Shown: positions 1 to 8,792 of the stretch, piece after piece
Numbering within the stretch: the first letter of the stretch is position 1
Layout: each line of letters opens with the position of its first letter
Assembly (NCBI RefSeq): GCF_006385675.1
Contig: NZ_VFRR01000022.1
Coordinates: 1 to 54,054 of the forward strand
Direction of reading: 5' to 3'
Source of the DNA: Maribrevibacterium harenarium
Lineage (GTDB): Bacteria; Pseudomonadota; Gammaproteobacteria; Pseudomonadales; Marinomonadaceae
Length of the DNA: 54,054 nucleotides
Notes under the pieces: model-generated
Seen by the model: the letters and a program-made list of their open reading frames with translations, nothing else
Databases searched by the model: none
What the model was told of the DNA's origin: nothing
Made by a program: the position numbers and the translations under genes

Positions 1-261
1 AGAGACAGTAGCGGATACAGCAATTCCTTGAGCATTTGCGAAGCTCAGGCAGCGGGCGATTTGACCATCTAAATCCTTTTTCTGATCGGAGCTGGAGACG
101 CGACTATAAATAACAGCTTTAGACTCTCTAACAACCTCATCAACAATGATCGTGCCAGTAGGCAGCTGCCTTGCAGGCACAGGAAGCTTGCCGCTACGAA
201 ACTGGTTCCATGCGGTACGATAGCTTATTCCTTGTTTTCTTGCCCAATCTGAAAGCTTCAT
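1..261 (-). CDS. tnpA: IS607-family transposase OrfA (serine recombinase), partial at window edge
   Basis: The minus strand is open from an ATG at 261 to the window edge (87 codons). The protein begins MKLSDWARKQGISYRTAWN, a MerR-like helix-turn-helix in which the first helices read the DNA end. It continues into AVIYSRVSSSDQ followed by a leucine/glutamine pattern, the start of a resolvase-type catalytic domain with the nucleophilic serine in the SRVSS stretch. A MerR-like HTH fused in front of a serine recombinase is the hallmark of IS607 OrfA (family usually ~200-220 aa), so more than half lies outside the window. A TnpB gene would be expected further left and cannot be seen. The element's left end must lie between 262 and about 325. 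Confidence 0.85.
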   Translation of the reverse strand, partial: MKLSDWARKQGISYRTAWNQFRSGKLPVPARQLPTGTIIVDEVVRESKAVIYSRVSSSDQKKDLDGQIARCLSFANAQGIAVSATVS

Positions 262-270
262 TTACACCAA

Positions 271-302
271 TATATTACTATGTATATATATACAGTAATA
301 TA
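271..302. repeat. Imperfect palindrome at the IS607 left end
   Basis: Arms 271-279 (TATATTACT) and 294-302 (AGTAATATA) are perfect reverse complements. Between them, 282-293 is itself self-complementary (GTATAT/ATATAC). It lies 10 bases upstream of the transposase start codon. IS607 ends lack classical terminal inverted repeats but carry short transposase-binding repeats, so this may be a transposase site, the tnpA operator, or both. Function is inferred. Confidence 0.6.
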
Positions 303-315
303 AAATCAGCAACAG

Positions 316-1557
316 TTGCAAACCCTCAAGCAGGCACAGCAGAACCAACTTCAACAAGCCTATCAGACGGTCGCTGGTGCTAATGCAGAATTTGATAAGC
401 TGCGGGACTTTTACAACGATCTTGGTGAGCGTCTCGTGGCAGCTCAAGAAGAGGCTGGTGCTATCGCCGAAGCGATTGAAGAAGAACAGCTAAATTCTAC
501 TGTTGTGATTTCGACCATTACCCTGATTATTATTCTGGTACTTGTCACGACCGTGCCACGTCTAATCTCGTCACGTATTAATGCGCTAACAGGTAGAATG
601 CAAGCGCTTGGCCAGTCTGGTGGAGATCTGACGGTTCGCCTTCCGGTGGAAGGGGATAACGAGTTGGCTCAATTAGCGAAAGCGACGAATCAATTTGTTG
701 AGTATCTAACGGGGCTATTGTCTGAAATCGATCAATCGGTAGAGGATATTGCTCGCAGTGGCCATCAAATTACTCAACTTGCAGGTAAGACAACGGATCG
801 TATTACAACCCAAGCGGCGGCAGTACAGCAGTTCTCTACTTCTGTATCAGAATTAAATGACGCAATCGCGGAAGTGGCGCGCCAGTTACAGCTGTCTTCT
901 GAAGCGACCGATAATGCTAAAAAAGACGTGCACACTTCGGGTCAGCAGATTAATCAAACCATTGCTTTAATCAATGATTTAGCGGGCTCTATGGCCAGCA
1001 TTTCTGATGTGGTTGCAAATCTAGAAAAGCGCAGTGCCGATATTAACTCAGTACTTGAAGTCATCGGTGGTATCGCTGAACAAACCAACTTGCTGGCATT
1101 GAACGCTGCCATTGAGGCGGCCCGCGCCGGTGAAACTGGTCGTGGTTTTGCGGTAGTGGCCGATGAAGTTCGCGCATTGGCACAGAAAACCCAAGAATCG
1201 ACCCAGACCATCCAAGACTCCCTCAATCAATTGAGTGCTGAGGTAACTCGGGCGGTGAACTCGGCCAATGAGGGGCAGAAAGTTGCTAACGCTACCTCAA
1301 GTGCAGCAGAAAGTACCGTGGAAGCCATGTCTCATATCACTCAACGGGTGCAAAGTGTTGCTGAGTTCTCGTTGCAGATTGCCACCGCCACAGAAGAGCA
1401 GAGTTATGTGGTGCAGCAGTTGGCCGATAGCGTAGAGTCCATGCGCCATACTTCTGAAACCGTAACCCATGATGCGGATGAGACCCTATCATCTGTGACT
1501 CAGGTAGAAAGTAACATTGGTCGTTTGAAGGCGCGTTTGAATAGCTTCAAATTTTAA
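316..1557 (+). CDS. Methyl-accepting chemotaxis protein, 5'-truncated next to the IS element
   Basis: The open frame begins at a TTG, and in-frame codons reach back only to a stop at 301-303. The product (413 aa if TTG is used) starts in a helical stretch that looks like the end of a periplasmic sensor. It then has one transmembrane helix (about residues 62-83), a HAMP domain (about 84-137) and a complete cytoplasmic signalling domain with the hairpin tip [25 protein letters not shown] motif near residues 252-275. The first transmembrane helix and most of the ligand-binding domain are missing. The break falls where the IS607 left end must be, so the gene was probably interrupted by insertion. 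A truncated product could still be made from TTG or an IS-borne promoter, but would have no sensor. There is no C-terminal CheR-tethering pentapeptide. Confidence 0.9.
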   Translation: MQTLKQAQQNQLQQAYQTVAGANAEFDKLRDFYNDLGERLVAAQEEAGAIAEAIEEEQLNSTVVISTITLIIILVLVTTVPRLISSRINALTGRMQALGQSGGDLTVRLPVEGDNELAQLAKATNQFVEYLTGLLSEIDQSVEDIARSGHQITQLAGKTTDRITTQAAAVQQFSTSVSELNDAIAEVARQLQLSSEATDNAKKDVHTSGQQINQTIALINDLAGSMASISDVVANLEKRSADINSVLEVIGGIAEQTNLLALNAAIEAARAGETGRGFAVVADEVRALAQKTQESTQTIQDSLNQLSAEVTRAVNSANEGQKVANATSSAAESTVEAMSHITQRVQSVAEFSLQIATATEEQSYVVQQLADSVESMRHTSETVTHDADETLSSVTQVESNIGRLKARLNSFKF

Positions 1558-1579
1558 GTGCCCCGATATGTTTTGAAAG

Positions 1580-1603
1580 CAGCGCCCAGTGCGCTGTTTT
1601 TTT
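1580..1603 (+). terminator. Rho-independent terminator of the chemoreceptor gene
   Basis: Six-base-pair stem CAGCGC/GCGCTG with a 5-base loop, followed by seven T residues, 23 bases after the chemoreceptor stop codon. Confidence 0.8.
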
Positions 1604-1715
1604 GCCCAAAATTTTGTTGCCTATTATGAAATAAACTATTTGCATTTGGGGTATTTGTTGCTTGAAGTATTATGTTTAACATAATCGCCAATAACTAATG
1701 TTTGAGGAAAAAATT

Positions 1716-2507
1716 ATGGCGACAGTAGCATTTGTTTCCCATGGCGGTGGCCCTATGCCGGTTCTTGGCGACCCAGGGCATGCGGATCTAGTGGTAAGTT
1801 TTGCTGATCTAGCGAAAGATCTACCTAAGGCACCTTCGGTGATTGTCGTAGTCAGTGCCCATTGGGAAACCCGTGGCATTGAGGTGACAGGCGCAGCGAA
1901 CCCTGAGCTTATATACGACTACTACGGCTTTCCGGCTGCGTCTTATCAGCTACAGTATCCTGCACCGGGGCAGCCCGAATTGGCGGAAGGTTTGGTGCAA
2001 CAGCTTGCGAAACAGGGTTTGCCCGTCACCCTAAATGGGAAACGCGGGTTTGACCACGGTATGTTTATTCCTTTGATGTTGCTGTATCCAGAAGCGAATA
2101 TTCCCGTGGTGCAGGTATCGTTGGAGCGTAATCTTGATCCAGCCTTGCATTGGCAATTGGGGGAAGCATTGACCAAAAGCCTGCCTGAAGATGCTTTGCT
2201 ACTGGGCTCCGGCTTTAACTTTCATAATATGCGTGCTTTCTTTACTCCGAAGACAGACGGTATGTTAGCCCAAGTGAATCAATTCCAAACCTGGATGGAT
2301 CAGCTTGTGGAAAATACTGACCTTTCTCCACAGGAAAAAGCGACAGCTTGGCAGGGCTGGAGTCAGGTAGAGGGTGGGCGTTACTGTCATCCACGGGAAG
2401 AGCACCTGTTGCCATTGGTTGTGTGCCATGGTGCGGCCCAAGGGGGAGCGAAAACCTATCTTTCCCAGGTGATGGGCGTGCCAGCACGTCATTATCTATG
2501 GGGCTAG
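1716..2507 (+). CDS. ygiD: 4,5-DOPA extradiol dioxygenase-like protein (LigB superfamily, YgiD type)
   Basis: A 263-aa single-domain protein of the class III extradiol dioxygenase (LigB) superfamily. It shows the N-terminal SHGGGPMPV motif with a metal-ligand His, SAHWE in the next strand, and GFDHGMFIPL, which carries the catalytic-site His of YgiD-type enzymes. Family members open catechol-type rings such as L-DOPA; the physiological substrate in bacteria is mostly unknown. I chose ATG 1716 over the in-frame ATG at 1698 because TTGAGGAAA sits at a good distance before 1716. It stands alone, with a terminator on each side. Confidence 0.85.
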   Translation: MATVAFVSHGGGPMPVLGDPGHADLVVSFADLAKDLPKAPSVIVVVSAHWETRGIEVTGAANPELIYDYYGFPAASYQLQYPAPGQPELAEGLVQQLAKQGLPVTLNGKRGFDHGMFIPLMLLYPEANIPVVQVSLERNLDPALHWQLGEALTKSLPEDALLLGSGFNFHNMRAFFTPKTDGMLAQVNQFQTWMDQLVENTDLSPQEKATAWQGWSQVEGGRYCHPREEHLLPLVVCHGAAQGGAKTYLSQVMGVPARHYLWG

Positions 2508-2529
2508 AGTGAGTTAAGACTCCAGATAC

Positions 2530-2567
2530 AAAAAATCCGGCAGTGACGCGTCACTGCCGGATTTTTT
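2530..2567. terminator. Bidirectional terminator between ygiD and the symporter gene
   Basis: A 38-base perfect palindrome: an A6 run, a GC-rich stem centred on ACGCGT, then a T6 run. It serves the plus-strand dioxygenase gene and the convergent symporter gene. Confidence 0.9.
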
Positions 2568-2590
2568 ATGGAGAGGACAGCGAAAAGAAC

Positions 2591-4090
2591 TTATTTTTTG
2601 TTCTTTTCTGCTAGGCGTTTTTCCCAGAACTCAGCACCATTGATGCCCAATTTCTTAGGATCGAACGTGTATTCGGTTACGCCAGCGGCTTTTTGCTCTT
2701 CGTAGTCACGTAGCGCTTTCATAGTCGGTTTCGCCATGAAGAAGATCACTAGGATACCGACGATGTTCAACCAAGCCATGATACCTACACCCACATCACC
2801 TAGGTTCCAGATGTAACCAGCGGTATTCACTGTACCGTACGCCACCATGAACATGATCACTAGTTTAACCAAAGTGAGTGGCACGTTTAGCTTTAGTGAA
2901 CGGCGTAGGTAAGCGACGTTTGTTTCTGCAATGTAGTAGTAGGCTAGGATAGTGGTGAACGCGAAGAAGAAAATCGCGATACCAACGAATACTGGACCGA
3001 AACCACCGAAGATGCTTGCAAGCGCCATTTGCGTAAAGGCTGGAGAAGCAATCTGAACATCTGCAGCAATGTTTTGTACGATGAACTGACCGTCTGGCAA
3101 TGTGCCTTGTACGTTGTATTGTTGCGTGATCAAGATCATCAACGCCGTTGCAGTACAAACGAATAGAGTGTCAACGTAAACAGAGAAGGCTTGCACCAGA
3201 CCTTGTTGCGCTGGGTGCTCAACTTCTGCCGCAGCAGCAGCGTGAGGACCAGTACCTTGACCGGCTTCGTTAGAGTAAACCCCACGTTTTACACCCCAAC
3301 CGATCGCTGCACCGAAACCTGCTTGAGCAGTAAAGGCATCAGAAATAATCAACGCGAATACATCTGGTACCATGTCTAGGTTCAAGAACACGACGATCAA
3401 GGCCATGATGATGTAACCCATCGCCATGAACGGAACGATGATCTGAGTGAAGTTCGCGATACGCTTGATACCACCGAAGATGATGAACGCAAGAATCGCT
3501 AGGATGAAGGCTAATGCCACCAACTTAGTGCTACCTACTTCACCGAAGGAAGTGGAGATCATGGTGCCTTCACCAAATACCTGAGCCACAGCGTTACCAA
3601 CGGAGTTAGCCTGAATGCCAGGTAGGAACACGCCACAAGCAATGATCGACGCGATGGCGAACAATACGCCCAACCAGCGCCAGCCTAGGCAACGTTCGAA
3701 GTAATAAGCTGGACCACCACGGTATTGGCCGTCTTCGCTCACTTTGTAAATTTGACCAAGCGTAGACTCTGCATAAGCGGTACTTGCGCCAAGGAAGGCC
3801 ACAACCCACATCCAGAATACGGCACCAGGGCCACCGAAACCGATTGCCGCAGCAACACCGGCGATATTGCCAGTACCAACACGACCAGATAGAGAAACCG
3901 CTAACGCTTGAAAAGAGGAAATACCTTTGTCAGAGGTGTTGCCTGAGAACAATAAATTCCACATTTCTTTGAAATGACGGACTTGAGCAAAGCGGGTAAG
4001 AATAGAGTAGAACAGGCCTGCACCTAGGCAGAGGTAGATCAGAGCGGGGCTCCAAATGATTCCGTTAAGGAAATCAATGAATGCTTGCAT
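2591..4090 (-). CDS. Sodium:alanine/glycine symporter (AGCS family)
   Basis: A 499-aa polytopic inner-membrane protein with the AGCS family signatures: LSGRVGTGNIAGVAAAIGFGGPG near residues 67-90, which lines the substrate/Na+ path, and YSNEAGQGTGPHAAAAAEV near the middle. The family imports alanine or glycine with sodium. The ATG at 4090 is preceded by GGAGACAAACC. It is transcribed alone, convergent with ygiD and divergent from glgP across a 421-base gap. The C-terminal tail is charged and lysine-rich. The exact amino acid transported cannot be read from the sequence. Confidence 0.93.
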   Translation of the reverse strand: MQAFIDFLNGIIWSPALIYLCLGAGLFYSILTRFAQVRHFKEMWNLLFSGNTSDKGISSFQALAVSLSGRVGTGNIAGVAAAIGFGGPGAVFWMWVVAFLGASTAYAESTLGQIYKVSEDGQYRGGPAYYFERCLGWRWLGVLFAIASIIACGVFLPGIQANSVGNAVAQVFGEGTMISTSFGEVGSTKLVALAFILAILAFIIFGGIKRIANFTQIIVPFMAMGYIIMALIVVFLNLDMVPDVFALIISDAFTAQAGFGAAIGWGVKRGVYSNEAGQGTGPHAAAAAEVEHPAQQGLVQAFSVYVDTLFVCTATALMILITQQYNVQGTLPDGQFIVQNIAADVQIASPAFTQMALASIFGGFGPVFVGIAIFFFAFTTILAYYYIAETNVAYLRRSLKLNVPLTLVKLVIMFMVAYGTVNTAGYIWNLGDVGVGIMAWLNIVGILVIFFMAKPTMKALRDYEEQKAAGVTEYTFDPKKLGINGAEFWEKRLAEKNKK

Positions 4091-4511
4091 GGTTTGTCTC
4101 CAATGATGGTAGCTCGGAAGAGCTTTTTTATAGTTCTTGTTCGATCACCCAGAGTGGCGAATTAGCATTTTTTGTAACCAACTTCATCCTTCGCGCAATG
4201 TTATGTTGGTTGTTTGTTCGGTCTTGTATCAAGACGGCGGGGAATTTAGCACAGGCAGACAGGGAATAACATTTATCTACTGGTTGCTAACTGGTGCTAC
4301 TTGTTGCTATTTTGTCAAATTATCATTCTGGCTTTTGGTTTGTTTTAGGTGTTTTATGATGGTGTTTGGCTCTATATTTAGTTTATTTCACTGTGTTGGT
4401 GGTTTTGGCTCCCTTTGGCAAACTACTTGCAATAAATCTTTGCTAGTCTGACCATCAAATACTGAATCTATATCCGGATTCAGTCAGTGCTTCACCTTCA
4501 AGGACAACAAC
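4091..4511. other. Intergenic region between the AGCS symporter and glgP
   Basis: A 421-base AT-rich gap between divergent genes that must hold both promoters. I looked on the minus strand for a glycine riboswitch, which precedes some AGCS genes, and did not find the conserved aptamer core. A short hairpin with T-run (4111-4129) lies in the symporter leader, and an inverted repeat sits close to the glgP start (4461-4484). No convincing small gene is present. Confidence 0.6.
4461..4484 (+). promoter_or_regulatory. Inverted repeat in the glgP leader
   Basis: ACTGAATC (4461-4468) and GATTCAGT (4477-4484) are perfect reverse complements separated by 8 bases, 27 bases before the glgP start codon. 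It could be an operator or an mRNA hairpin just upstream of the Shine-Dalgarno AAGGA (4499-4503). Function is inferred. Confidence 0.45.
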
Positions 4512-6992
4512 ATGTCGACTACTAAAGGCTCCACTATCAACCTGAGTAGCTTGGCTTCCAGCCAAGATCTACAGCAAAGTATTCAACAGCATTTGCGTTA
4601 CACCTTAGCCCATGCACCTAAGCAGGCCACCCTACGCGACTGGTGGCTCAGTACTTCCTTAGCGATTCGTGACCGCATTATGGATAGTTTGGTCGCCACC
4701 CAGGATGCCCACAACGAGAACAACGTACGCCGGCTTTATTACTTGTCGATGGAGTATCTGATGGGCAGGATGCTGCGCAACAACGTGCATAACTTGGGTT
4801 TGGAAGCTGCCGTATGTGAAGCGACGCAAGCACTCGGGCTGAATTGGGATGAGTTATGTGAACAAGAAGTGGATATGGGGCTCGGGAATGGTGGTCTTGG
4901 GCGTCTTGCTGCTTGCTTTTTGGATTCCTTAGCTACCTTAGATCTGCCCGCTGTTGGCTATGGTATTTACTATGAGTTCGGGCTCTTTAAACAAGACTTC
5001 GAGAATGGCAAGCAGGTAGAACACCCAGATACTTGGACCACGTTTGGTACGCCTTGGGAAGTCGTTCGCCCAGAATATACCCAAACGGTGCAGTTCTATG
5101 GTCATGTTGAAGCTGGCTACGATGATTGTGGTAACTATCGCCCGCGCTGGGTAGACACGAAAAGTGTGCTTGGTGTGCCATTTGATATTCCAATCGCAGG
5201 TTACGCCACGAAAACGGTGAACTTCCTACGTTTGTGGTCTTCCCGCTCGACGGAAGATTTTGACTTGGATGAGTTTAACCGAGGCGACTATGTGGAAGCC
5301 GTACGAGAAAAAGCCATCGGCGAAACTATCTCGAAAGTGCTGTATCCGAACGATAAAACCGAAAACGGGAAAGAACTGCGCTTAGTGCAACAGTACTTCT
5401 TTGTGGCTTGCTCGTTAGCGGATATTTTACGTCGTTTCGAGCGCAACAATAGCGACTGGCATGATTTACCTAAGTTGGCCGCTATTCAATTGAATGATAC
5501 CCACCCTGCCATCGCCGTGGTTGAGTTGATGCGAATTTTGGTGGACGAAAAACACATGGGGTGGGATGACGCTTGGTCAATTGTGACCCGAGTGTTTGCC
5601 TATACCAATCATACCTTGCTGCCAGAAGCCCTTGAGAAGTGGAGTGTGGCTCTATTTGCCAAAGTGCTACCGCGTCATTTGCAGATCATTTTTGAAATCA
5701 ACCGCCGATTCCTGGATGAAGTTGAAGCCAAATGGCCCGGTCGAGATGACATCAAAGTGGTGCTGTCATTGATTGAAGAGGGTGGCGATAAAATGGTGCG
5801 TATGGCCCATTTGGCAGTGGTTGGTAGTCATACCGTAAACGGTGTGGCGGAGCTGCATTCGCGATTGCTGAAGTCCGATTTATTCCCAGAATTTGATGCC
5901 CTTTACCCTGGCAAGCTAACCAACAAAACCAATGGCATTACACCACGCCGCTGGCTATACAGCTGTAACCCAGAGTTAAGTAAGTTAATTGATAGCGTCG
6001 GTATTGAATCAGACTGGCCGAAGAATTTGGAGCGCTTGCGGGCACTGGAAGCCAAAGCGGAAGAAGCCTCTTTCCAGCAGCAGTTTATGGCCGTAAAGCG
6101 CGCAAATAAGGCCGTGTTAGCAGAAGTAATCAAGCAAGAATGTGGTGTCGAAGTTAGCCCAGATGCCTTGTTTGATGTTCAGATTAAGCGTTTGCATGAA
6201 TATAAGCGTCAACATCTGACCTTATTGCATATTTTGACTCTGTACCACCGTCTGTTAAATGATCCGCAAGCGGATATTGTGCCACGGGTATTTATTTTTG
6301 GTGCGAAAGCCGCGCCGGGTTACGCCCTAGCGAAAACCATCATCCATGCCATTAATTCGGTAGCGAATGTTATCAATAACGATGCGCGCATTGACGGTAA
6401 GCTAAAGGTGGTGTTTCTGCCCAATTACCGCGTATCTCTTGCCAGCAAGATCATTCCTGCTGCGGACTTATCGGAGCAAATTTCTACTGCCGGTAAAGAA
6501 GCCTCAGGCACCGGTAATATGAAGCTGTCTCTCAATGGTGCTTTGACCATTGGCACTTTGGATGGCGCCAATGTGGAGATCAAAGAAGAAGTGGGCGACG
6601 ACAACATTTTTATCTTTGGTTTGACGGTAGAAGAAGTGCAACGCCTCGATCGTGAGGGGTATAACCCGTACCACTACTACGACAATGATGCGGAGCTAAA
6701 AAACGTATTGGATTGGTTGTGTTCGGGCTACTTCTGTCCAGAGGACCCCCACGCGTTTGAACCGATTCGTCACAGCCTGCTAGCCGGGGGGGATCACTTT
6801 AAGGTGATGGCGGATTACCGCGCTTACGTAGATTGTCAGCGTCAGGTGGATGCGGTATATCGCAATCCATCACGTTGGGCACAGATGGCCATATTGAATA
6901 CTGCACGGATGGCAAAATTCTCTTCTGATCGTACTATCCAAGAGTATGCCGATGAGATTTGGTCATTACCAGCTTGCCCAATTCAGGAGTGA
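4512..6992 (+). CDS. glgP: Glycogen/maltodextrin phosphorylase
   Basis: An 826-aa enzyme, the usual length for the family. It releases glucose-1-phosphate from glycogen or maltodextrins using pyridoxal phosphate. Visible signatures are [12 protein letters not shown] and [19 protein letters not shown] in the N-terminal half, [24 protein letters not shown], and the PLP-site region [19 protein letters not shown] with the following [15 protein letters not shown] precedes the ATG. No other glycogen genes (glgA, glgB, glgX) are adjacent, so it is probably a stand-alone unit. Confidence 0.97.
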   Translation: MSTTKGSTINLSSLASSQDLQQSIQQHLRYTLAHAPKQATLRDWWLSTSLAIRDRIMDSLVATQDAHNENNVRRLYYLSMEYLMGRMLRNNVHNLGLEAAVCEATQALGLNWDELCEQEVDMGLGNGGLGRLAACFLDSLATLDLPAVGYGIYYEFGLFKQDFENGKQVEHPDTWTTFGTPWEVVRPEYTQTVQFYGHVEAGYDDCGNYRPRWVDTKSVLGVPFDIPIAGYATKTVNFLRLWSSRSTEDFDLDEFNRGDYVEAVREKAIGETISKVLYPNDKTENGKELRLVQQYFFVACSLADILRRFERNNSDWHDLPKLAAIQLNDTHPAIAVVELMRILVDEKHMGWDDAWSIVTRVFAYTNHTLLPEALEKWSVALFAKVLPRHLQIIFEINRRFLDEVEAKWPGRDDIKVVLSLIEEGGDKMVRMAHLAVVGSHTVNGVAELHSRLLKSDLFPEFDALYPGKLTNKTNGITPRRWLYSCNPELSKLIDSVGIESDWPKNLERLRALEAKAEEASFQQQFMAVKRANKAVLAEVIKQECGVEVSPDALFDVQIKRLHEYKRQHLTLLHILTLYHRLLNDPQADIVPRVFIFGAKAAPGYALAKTIIHAINSVANVINNDARIDGKLKVVFLPNYRVSLASKIIPAADLSEQISTAGKEASGTGNMKLSLNGALTIGTLDGANVEIKEEVGDDNIFIFGLTVEEVQRLDREGYNPYHYYDNDAELKNVLDWLCSGYFCPEDPHAFEPIRHSLLAGGDHFKVMADYRAYVDCQRQVDAVYRNPSRWAQMAILNTARMAKFSSDRTIQEYADEIWSLPACPIQE

Positions 6993-7081
6993 ATAGGGTA
7001 AGTGGTTTAGATGGTATTTGTGTAAGTAAATGCTTAACTAAGTATAAGCAAAATAAGGTTTTAGTTATCTTTTAAAGCCTT

Positions 7082-7131
7082 CATAGTGGCTCCTAATGAT
7101 TTGCTAGTTTTCAACATTAGGAGCCACTATG
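7082..7131 (+). promoter_or_regulatory. Perfect 17-bp inverted repeat covering the mmsA ribosome-binding site and start codon
   Basis: Left arm 7082-7098 and right arm 7115-7131 are exact 17-base reverse complements, with a 16-base loop. The right arm contains the Shine-Dalgarno AGGAG (7119-7123) and the whole ATG (7129-7131) of mmsA. If transcribed, the hairpin would bury the entire translation start. As DNA it would be a long two-fold symmetric site. Symmetry and position are seen directly; the regulatory role is inferred. Confidence 0.7.
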
Positions 7132-8619
7132 TCTGTCATCGGTCACCTTATTAACGGTCAATTGTCCACCGACGCTGCCCGCCTGCAAGATGTATATAAC
7201 CCAGCAACCGGCCAAGTAGCAAAGCAAGTTGCTATTGCCAGTAAAGCGACGGTTGAAGAAGCCATTGCTGCTGCCCAAGCCGCTTACCCTGCATGGCGCA
7301 ATACACCGCCGATGAAGCGTGCTCGTATCATGTTTAATTACAAAGCTCTGCTTGAACAAAATGCCGATAAAATTTGTGCCATGATCGGCGCCGAGCACGG
7401 CAAGATTTGTCACGATGCCGCAGGTGAACTACAGCGTGGTATCGAAAACGTGGAATATGCCTGCGGTGCGCCAGAGTTATTGAAAGGCGAATACAGCAAA
7501 AACGTGGGCCCAAACATCGACTCTTGGAGCGAATTTCAGCCACTCGGTGTGGTTGCCGGTATTACCCCTTTCAACTTCCCAGCCATGGTGCCCTTGTGGA
7601 TGTTCCCAATGGCCATCGTGTGCGGCAATACCTTCGTGTTAAAACCATCCGAGCGTGATCCGAGCACCGCACTATACATAGCTGAGCTGCTAAAAGAAGC
7701 AGGATTACCAGATGGCGTGATGAACGTCGTAAACGGTGACAAAGAGGCCGTTGATACCCTATTAACTGATCAGCGTGTAAAAGCCGTCAGCTTCGTGGGT
7801 TCTACACCTATTGCGGAATACATCTACAGCACCGCCAGTGCTAATGGTAAGCGCTGCCAAGCTTTGGGTGGCGCGAAAAACCATGCGATCGTGATGCCGG
7901 ATGCGGATATGGATAACGTTGTGAGCCAGCTATTAGGCGCGGCGTTTGGTTCTTCTGGCGAACGTTGTATGGCGCTATCTGTGGCTGTTGCTGTGGGTAA
8001 AGAAGCCGGCGATGCGTTGGTTGCTAAAATGGCTGAAGCTATGAAGCCGCTAAAAGTGGGTGAGTGTTCTGATAAGTCCAATGACTTCGGCCCGCTGATT
8101 ACCAAAGAACACCGCGACAAAGTGGTAGGCTTTATTGATAGCGCTGAAGCACAAGGCGCCAAGGTGGTTGTTGATGGTCGTAATCCGGTTGTGGCGGGTT
8201 ATGAAAATGGTTACTTCGTCGGTGCGACCCTCATCGATGGTGTGACCAAAGAAATGGATTCCTACCAACAGGAAATCTTTGGTCCGGTACTGCAAGTGGT
8301 TCGCGTTGATACTATGGAACAAGCCATGCAGCTGATCAATGACCACGAATACGGCAACGGTACCTGTATCTTTACCCGCGATGGTGAAGCTGCCCGTTAC
8401 TTCTCTGACAACATTGAAGTCGGCATGGTTGGCATCAACGTACCGCTGCCAGTGCCTGTGTCTTACCACAGCTTCGGTGGCTGGAAGCGCTCACTCTTTG
8501 GTGACCTACATGCTTACGGTCCTGATGCAGTGCGTTTCTACACGAAACGTAAAACCATCACCCAACGTTGGCCATCGGCTGGTGTACGTGAAGGTAAGAG
8601 CTTCTCTTTCCCGTCTTAA
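7129..8619 (+). CDS. mmsA: Methylmalonate-semialdehyde dehydrogenase (CoA-acylating)
   Basis: A 496-aa aldehyde dehydrogenase. The catalytic cysteine is in SSGERCMALS (Cys280), the Rossmann-side motif in NTFVLKPSERDP, and FGGWKRSLFGDLHAYGPD near the C-terminus is typical of MmsA rather than of general ALDHs. It converts methylmalonate semialdehyde (or malonate semialdehyde) with CoA and NAD+ to propionyl-CoA or acetyl-CoA, in valine, beta-alanine or inositol breakdown. The usual partner mmsB (3-hydroxyisobutyrate dehydrogenase) is not beside it. A LysR regulator follows in the same direction after a terminator. Its start codon and Shine-Dalgarno lie inside a perfect inverted repeat. Confidence 0.93.
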   Translation: MSVIGHLINGQLSTDAARLQDVYNPATGQVAKQVAIASKATVEEAIAAAQAAYPAWRNTPPMKRARIMFNYKALLEQNADKICAMIGAEHGKICHDAAGELQRGIENVEYACGAPELLKGEYSKNVGPNIDSWSEFQPLGVVAGITPFNFPAMVPLWMFPMAIVCGNTFVLKPSERDPSTALYIAELLKEAGLPDGVMNVVNGDKEAVDTLLTDQRVKAVSFVGSTPIAEYIYSTASANGKRCQALGGAKNHAIVMPDADMDNVVSQLLGAAFGSSGERCMALSVAVAVGKEAGDALVAKMAEAMKPLKVGECSDKSNDFGPLITKEHRDKVVGFIDSAEAQGAKVVVDGRNPVVAGYENGYFVGATLIDGVTKEMDSYQQEIFGPVLQVVRVDTMEQAMQLINDHEYGNGTCIFTRDGEAARYFSDNIEVGMVGINVPLPVPVSYHSFGGWKRSLFGDLHAYGPDAVRFYTKRKTITQRWPSAGVREGKSFSFPS

Positions 8620-8637
8620 GTTCTCCATTTAGAACAT

Positions 8638-8676
8638 AAAAAGAGTCGACCTATCGTTTGGTAGGTCGAGTCTTTT
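8638..8676 (+). terminator. Terminator after mmsA
   Basis: TCGACCTA (8646-8653) pairs with TAGGTCGA (8662-8669), extended after one mismatch by AAGA/TCTT, and is followed by a T run. It begins about 18 bases after the mmsA stop. Confidence 0.75.
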
Positions 8677-8792
8677 ATCTCAATCCTACTTCTCCCGCTT
8701 GCTGGTGTTGGGTGTGTGGATTGCTCCAGCATCGTTGTATTCACCGTTATCCTCGGCTATGTTGTTCCGATTGCGATTAATAGGTTGGATTC

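Noticed and set aside
4111..4129. Hairpin plus T-run on the plus strand near the symporter start
   Set aside because: Short 5-bp stem with no plus-strand gene for it to end; most likely chance or part of the symporter leader.
4091..4511. Glycine riboswitch upstream of the AGCS symporter
   Set aside because: AGCS genes sometimes carry one, but the conserved aptamer segments are not visible on the minus strand.
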